64,000 bases of DNA from Maea johnstoni (lineage: Eukaryota > Annelida > Polychaeta > Spionida > Magelonidae): contig OZ012700.1 of the NCBI GenBank assembly GCA_963942565.1, positions 5,046,611-5,110,610 on the forward strand, in the 5' to 3' direction. A program made the position numbers and the translations under genes. Below the pieces are notes generated by a model that saw nothing but the letters and a program-made list of their open reading frames with translations, did not search any database and was not told the DNA's origin. The stretch's first letter is position 1. Each line of letters starts with the position of its first letter. Positions 58,799 through 64,000 of the stretch are shown here, one piece after another.

Positions 58799-59411
58799 GT
58801 ATCCATTGTTTTACTTGCATAAGTTATCATGAGCGATGTCAATTTCCCTCCTGAGAGCAACACCCTTAAAACAATGTCAATTGTGAAATTTCACAAAGAA
58901 ATCGGTGCTTTGACTAATGGAAGATGTACCAAAATGGACATCGACTTTTCGTTTGAACGCCAAACATCACCACATTGTAGTTTTCATTGCATTTTGTGTA
59001 TTTTTTATCATATTTACGCATATATTGTAACAGACTCTTGCCATCTAACCAGTAAACAAAATCGTTGATGTTTAATTCACCAACTTGAAGGTAGAATTAG
59101 GTAACTAACCCTACAACATGAATGCCTATCGGGGATGATTTTCTGAGTAGGCTTTAGTTTCTCGTGAAACTCTGGCTTGACAAAGCAATGAAGGAAGCTA
59201 GGCGGAGATCGAGACCCTCGAGGTAGGTTAGAGAAATGAGTCATGGCGTGGCCTCTAACAGAACTAGAAGGGAAGGACCTTTGAGATAGCTAAACCATGA
59301 TCGAATTAGCATGACCATGTAGAAGGAATGGAAAATGTTGGCTTTTTTAAAATCTGCAATGGCACCTGCTGGCGTAGGTAAGAAATTGGAATTAAGAACG
59401 CACACACGCAT
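58799..59411. other. Unassigned sequence, no gene seen
   Basis: An open plus-strand stretch at 58829-59068 has no recognisable motif. Confidence 0.35.
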
Positions 59412-59418
59412 ATATGTA

Positions 59419-59503
<85 letters not shown>

Positions 59504-59523
59504 TAGTATATATACTAGATCTA

Positions 59524-59615
<92 letters not shown>
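59412..59615. repeat. (AT)n array with central ACTAGT palindromes
   Basis: About 200 bp of AT repeat with ACTAGTATATATACTAGATC in the middle (59503-59525). Confidence 0.95.
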
Positions 59616-59617
<2 letters not shown>

Positions 59618-60485
59618 TGTTTTAGAATTGAAATTAAGGGGCCAACCGATTACCAACAAGCACAACGTTGGTTATCTTTGATGTTCATTATGTAATCCAC
59701 GATGTCTATACTAATTAGTCCCTGATTAGATCATTCCTCTAAATTTAATCCCATATAATTATAAATACCGCTTGGAGTCAGGTGGTGGACTTCTAAGTAA
59801 TTTTGTTGCTGAGTTAACAGAATTTTCAATTCCAATTATCATCGTAGAATTTACACACGTAGGTTATGTATAAACCGTATGACTGGTTTTTCCTAACTTT
59901 CAGAAAATGGTCACGACAGCACTGAAAAGTGAATTGACCTTCATCGTTGTATTGAAGTACTTACTAGTATTCCATTTCATTTGCGTTCGATTGTGGTTTG
60001 CATTGAAAGTTTTGCCACTCATATTTGAGTCAAAAAATCAAGTTATATTTGAGTCAAACCTAAGACGTGGTAAAAGGTACAAGAGTATTATAAAATAGTA
60101 CTACCGTTTCCTTGTAGGCCACACGTGTATGTGTGTAACATGCTTGTCATCGAATACTAGTACATCAAACACAAAATGAATGCACTTTGAAATTAGTACA
60201 TGCAAACCTTAAACATATACTGCATGTGCTTTGTAAAAAATACAAAATATAACAGAGAGGATTTCTGAGTAATCATACTAGACTAATAAAGGCAAAAGGA
60301 AAGAGGAGTTCATATTTGTAATAAAAGCATGTTACGATGTATTTGGAAATGCATCGGATCGTCCGGTGTTTCTTCTTCCTTCTAGGGTATATCCTGAATA
60401 CTAATACTTGTAGTAGGAGTCGTAATAGTCAGTTTGGAGGAAACTGTGGCCCGCTGAGAAAACACCAACTAAGCTTAAACCATAA
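59616..60485. other. Unassigned sequence, no gene seen
   Basis: No long frame and no recognisable element. Confidence 0.4.
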
Positions 60486-60687
60486 GTTAATTATATCTCC
60501 ACATATCAGTGGAGACACTGTCTTTGGCACAGTTCCAGTAGAACTAAAGAGACAGGGTTCCTTGAAAGTATCAAACTAATAGAAAGGTTAATCATATCTT
60601 TGCCTATCAGGGGAGACACTGTCTTTGGCACAGTTCCAGTAGAACTAAAGAGACAGGGTTCCTTGAAAGTATCAAACCGACAGAGAG
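60486..60687 (+). repeat. 101-bp tandem duplication
   Basis: 60486-60586 and 60587-60687 are about 90% alike; each contains GGAGACACTGTCTTTGGCAC. The plus strand just downstream (60690-60840) stays open but is unrecognised. Confidence 0.85.
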
Positions 60688-60914
60688 GCTCTTTGATAAT
60701 GGAAGGTATGAGTGCAGAATGACGAAAAATAAACACATCATAGAAATACCTACGGGTACTGTGAACCTTAAATTCAAAACACTAATAAAATTCAGACTAC
60801 AACAATCAAACAAAATGTTCTCTAAGCTGAATACATTGTGGATTGTAAGAATATTATGAAAATGTCGATACGGTGTAAGATACTATAAATCACGAACTGT
60901 TGGAAAGTGCAATC

Positions 60915-61225
60915 CGGTATGATATCAAACCGAAGTCATCCAGCCAGATCTCACGAGGCGGAGCCGAGTGCGATTTGGATGACTGAGTATTGAATTTATC
61001 ATCTGCTCTTTCATGCTAAGAAAAATAACAAATACATCTCATTTTTTAAAAAAACTTTGAAGGTCAGAACGAGGATGCTGCCCAGGTGGTGATATTGAAT
61101 TCTGCTGTTCGATATTGAGTTCTACTGTTCGATATTGAATCTACAAAGTGTGAACGGCTCCAGGTCTAACAACTATTGACCAATCAGCAAAGAGAATTAC
61201 AGCAGAGCAGGTGATACAACATGAC
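60915..61225. mobile_element. Foldback element, copy 4 (decayed)
   Basis: It contains the loop GAGGCGGAGCCGAG with short, imperfect arms (GTCATCCAGCCAGATCTCAC / GTGCGATTTGGATGAC). A tail has ATTGACCAATCAGCAAAG, as in copies 1-3. The arms are much more decayed. Confidence 0.55.
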
Positions 61226-61472
61226 ATACATGTACGTTGGTGCCTAGTCTTCGTCGTACACGTATACATTGAGTGTGTGCATTATACATACATGATTGAT
61301 CGGTAATCTGACAACTTAAAAGGCTAGGAAGATTGTGGATGCTACTTTAGAGTTGCCTCACAGTATGCGTTGGAATGTTCCGATCCTGAGCAGTGTTTTG
61401 GGTGTGAACTATAAGCTGGGGGTACTTATTTATTCATAATGCTTAATGGGCAAGACAGGTCTCATGGGTACA

Positions 61473-61474
<2 letters not shown>

Positions 61475-61529
<55 letters not shown>
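61475..61529. repeat. (CT)n microsatellite
   Basis: About 55 bp of pure CT repeat. Confidence 0.95.
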
Positions 61530-61532
<3 letters not shown>

Positions 61533-61649
61533 GTTTTCCATGTCGTAATCCCATTTCATTCCAAATGATGTCTTCCTCCAATAAGCCTCTACGCACTTGT
61601 ACGTCTACAGCATTACATAGCTTGTTGTTAATGAGGAAGGTGTTCTCTA

Positions 61650-61790
61650 AGAAACCGCCACAAAAAACGAATTAACTGACAACTTTCTCACATGCCGCGA
61701 GCTGAAATCCAACCAAGGAAGTAAGGTGCATGTAAGATACATCGAACATCCCTCGGCAACGTCTTAGACCACCCGGCATAGATCCTGACA
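61650..61790 (-). mobile_element. Diverged SINE fragment
   Basis: Shares GACAACTTTCTCACATGCC and a decayed B-box region with the SINE at 11.25 kb, but is too diverged to set its ends. Confidence 0.45.
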
Positions 61791-62054
61791 GGACGTGCAC
61801 ATACGGAATCGAAAGTTAACACGCGAGAAGTGATAAAAACTCACTGCGAACATAAATTTAAAAAATCCTCTGTCATATATTACTGTTCCTAAAGCCTAAG
61901 GGAATTAACCCAATTAATTAAAATAAATTAAAATAAAAGCAATCTGCACACTATTTGGCTGAAGTTATCATATCATATTTGCATTTTACTAATGTGTTGA
62001 GTGGAATTTCATTTAGAGTCACCTTTCATTACGGCTAAAATCATGACTAGCCAT

Positions 62055-62195
62055 ATGAAGTACAGGAGAACACGTGAAAAACCACCACCTAACCACAAGT
62101 CAGCGGCAACTTTCTCACATACCCCGAGCAGGATTCGAACCCGGGTAGCGGTGAGAGTCAGCGAGAAGGCAGTGGCATTTCTTGATCAATATTTT
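62055..62195 (-). mobile_element. tRNA-derived SINE (family of 11.25 kb)
   Basis: On the minus strand it has the B box GGGTTCGAATCC, then TGTGAGAAAGTTGCC, then GGTTAGGTGGTGGTTTTT. It is longer at the head than the 11.25-kb copy. Confidence 0.72.
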
Positions 62196-62199
62196 CGGG

Positions 62200-62940
62200 T
62201 TTCTCCGCAGTGGGAATGGGGCTCCAATTAGGGGTAGGTCCTGGTAAATTTCGACTAATTGCCATATTGTAATGCGTTAATTTTGATAGAAGGGAGTGTA
62301 GAGCCGGAGTAAACGTTCATACCTCTAGCTGCCAACGAACCCCTTATGTACTTTCGTAATTACTTGCATGCGGTTAAGGTCTCTGCAATCTAATCTACGC
62401 AGTATAGTCCTTAGCTATTTGCATTTTACGGCTCGCTAAGTGATTAGAAAGTCCCACTGATAACTAGGACGTGTTGAATTGCTGGGAGAAGCGTTTCTCA
62501 GGAGAAAAACTAATACGCTTAACTTGACGCCAGGCGAATGTTAATTACCAGTCTCTGAGGTAACCGTTTCCCCATTGGACTTCAGTGGTGCCCACGTGGC
62601 TTCCGGGCATGCGCAATACACACGAGGTCTGGTTTTGGCGCCAAACAGTTATTGCTAGCCCTTGTGGGCATACTATGAATTACAGTTGCGTTATAAACGT
62701 TGGAAATATAAACGGCTTGAGCTACAATACAAAAACTTTCACTGACTACCTACACAAAATGAATTGCGTTGATGACTCTTAGTAATACAATATTGAACCG
62801 ACACAGACCAGCAGAAGAGGATGCTTTGCCCTCACTGCATTAAATTTCGAATGCAAACTACTTCTTACGGCGGGACATTTTGTTAGGCTAACGATATATT
62901 GACTTTATTTATATGCAGTTAGAAACAACATTTCATAGCG
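62200..62940. other. Unassigned sequence, no gene seen
   Basis: No recognisable coding motif or repeat. Confidence 0.4.
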
Positions 62941-62942
62941 TA

Positions 62943-63815
62943 TATTCCCACCGTAACTTATATTGCCCCCATAGCTTATATTGCCCCTGTAGTATGTTGC
63001 CCCTGTAACTTATATTGCCCCCGTAGCTTATATTGCCCCTGTAGCTTATATTGCACCCGTAGCTATATTGCCCCTGTAGCTTTTATTGCCCCTGTAGCTT
63101 AGTTTGTCCATGTAGCTTATATTGCACCCGTAGCTATATTGCCCCTGTAGCTTATTTTGTTCCTGTAGCTTATATTGCCCCCGTAGCTAATAACGCCCCT
63201 GTAGCTTATTTTGTTCCTGTAGCTTATATGCCCCCGTAGCTAATAACGCCCCTGTAGCTTATTTTGTTCCTGTAGCTTATATTGCCCCCGTAGCTAACAA
63301 TGCCCCTGTAGCTTATTTTGAACCTGTAACTTATTTTGTTCCTGTAGCTTATATTGCCTCCGTAGTTAATAATGCCCCTGTAGCTTATTTTGTTCCTGTA
63401 GCTTATATTCCCCCCGTAGCTAATAACGCCCCTGTAGCTTATTTTGTTCCTGTAGCTTATATTGCCCCTGTAGCTAATAACGCCCCTGTAGCTTATTTTG
63501 TTCCTGTAGCTTATATTGCCCCCGTAGCTAATAACGCCCCTGTAGCTTATTTTGTTCCTGTAGCTTATATTGCCCCCGTAGCTAACAATGCCCCTGTAGC
63601 TTATTTTGAACCTGTAGCGTATATTACCCATGCAGCTTAGATTGTCCCTGTAGCTTAGATTGCCCGTGTAGCTTATATTGTCCCTAAAGCTTTCATAGCC
63701 CACGTAGCTTAAATTGCCCTTGTAGCTTATGTTGCCCCTATAGCATTTATTGCCCCCGTAGATGTTATTGCCCCATATAGATTAGCTTATATTGCCCCTG
63801 TAACTTATATTGCTA
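62943..63815. repeat. 18-bp minisatellite with 54-bp higher-order units
   Basis: Monomers of 18 bp such as CTTATATTGCCCCTGTAG run over about 870 bp. Between about 63150 and 63600 three variants alternate in fixed order (CTTATATTGCCCCCGTAG, CTAATAACGCCCCTGTAG, CTTATTTTGTTCCTGTAG), giving a 54-bp unit repeated about eight times. Edges are irregular single monomers. As 18 is a multiple of three the minus strand stays open for 160 codons, but this is a by-product of the period. Confidence 0.92.
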
Positions 63816-64000
63816 TGTGAACAAAGTGCATAATGGTCAAGGCGACCCGGACAGGGGGCAGGAATTTCGGGCTAACAAAGGAAATTGTGCTGGCACCAGA
63901 AGCGCTGGTCTTCCTCAATTATGTGTATGATTGGCAGTCCCGCAGCGAGACAGATGGCAGGAGGTAATTGGAGGAAATGATCTACAGAGATGTTGCCGTC

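Noticed and set aside
63224-63703. 160-codon open frame with a repetitive Tyr/Asn/Ile-rich product
   Set aside because: It lies wholly within the 18-bp minisatellite. A period divisible by three keeps a frame open by chance; there is no start context or unique sequence.
62943-63815. CRISPR-like array
   Set aside because: Monomers are contiguous without unique spacers and the context is an animal genome.

Overview
This window looks like nuclear DNA of a marine invertebrate animal. It is AT-rich, genes are split by GT-AG introns, and there are 14 long (AT)n arrays. Relics of several LINE, SINE and DNA-transposon families are common, and one locus encodes a kainate-like glutamate receptor ligand-binding domain. 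Nothing in the sequence fixes the species.

Layout. From 0 to 44 kb lies a cluster of paralogous two-exon genes for small-molecule kinases of the APH/CHK (EcKL-like) superfamily. Gene order is: the 3' flank of an unseen + strand gene (1-1200), then A (+, 4.2-7.1 kb), B (-, 12.3-14.0), C (+, 16.1-17.8), D (-, 21.9-24.2), E (-, 28.7-30.8) and F (-, 41.6-43.6). A/B and C/D are mirror images around a spacer at 14.06-16.03 kb, a large decayed palindrome. E and F are direct repeats in the D orientation. Between E and F, at 35.2-35.96 kb, is a gene-less copy of the same 5' flank. In all six genes one phase-1 intron falls inside the catalytic HGDxxxxN motif. Gene A has lost one base early in the frame and reads HGN, so it is probably a pseudogene; B-F look intact. 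B and C proteins differ at 14 of about 428 residues.

The paralogous flanks act as a built-in comparison. Many insertions can be recognised because another copy keeps the empty site: a LINE with a 9-bp target duplication (7.3-8.9 kb), a SINE with a 12-bp duplication (11.25 kb), a CACTA-type element with TAT duplication (35.96-37.15 kb), a foldback element (21.0-21.3 kb) and piggyBac-like MITEs at TTAA. (AT)n arrays have also grown at sites that are short in sister copies.

From 44 to 53.6 kb there is no clear host gene except one unrecognised cysteine-rich exon (50.9-51.2 kb, -). The region is dominated by two nested copies of one LINE family, a tRNA-derived SINE with a tandem-repeat tail, MITEs, and a hAT-type element with a perfect 8-bp target duplication.

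From 54 to 58 kb on the minus strand, three exons encode an ionotropic glutamate receptor ligand-binding domain in which S1 runs straight into S2 within one exon. The ion-channel pore is absent, and the protein ends in a short hydrophobic tail that resembles a GPI-anchor signal. This is the strongest candidate for an unusual gene product here. From 58 to 64 kb I see repeats only, ending with an 18-bp minisatellite organised in 54-bp higher-order units.
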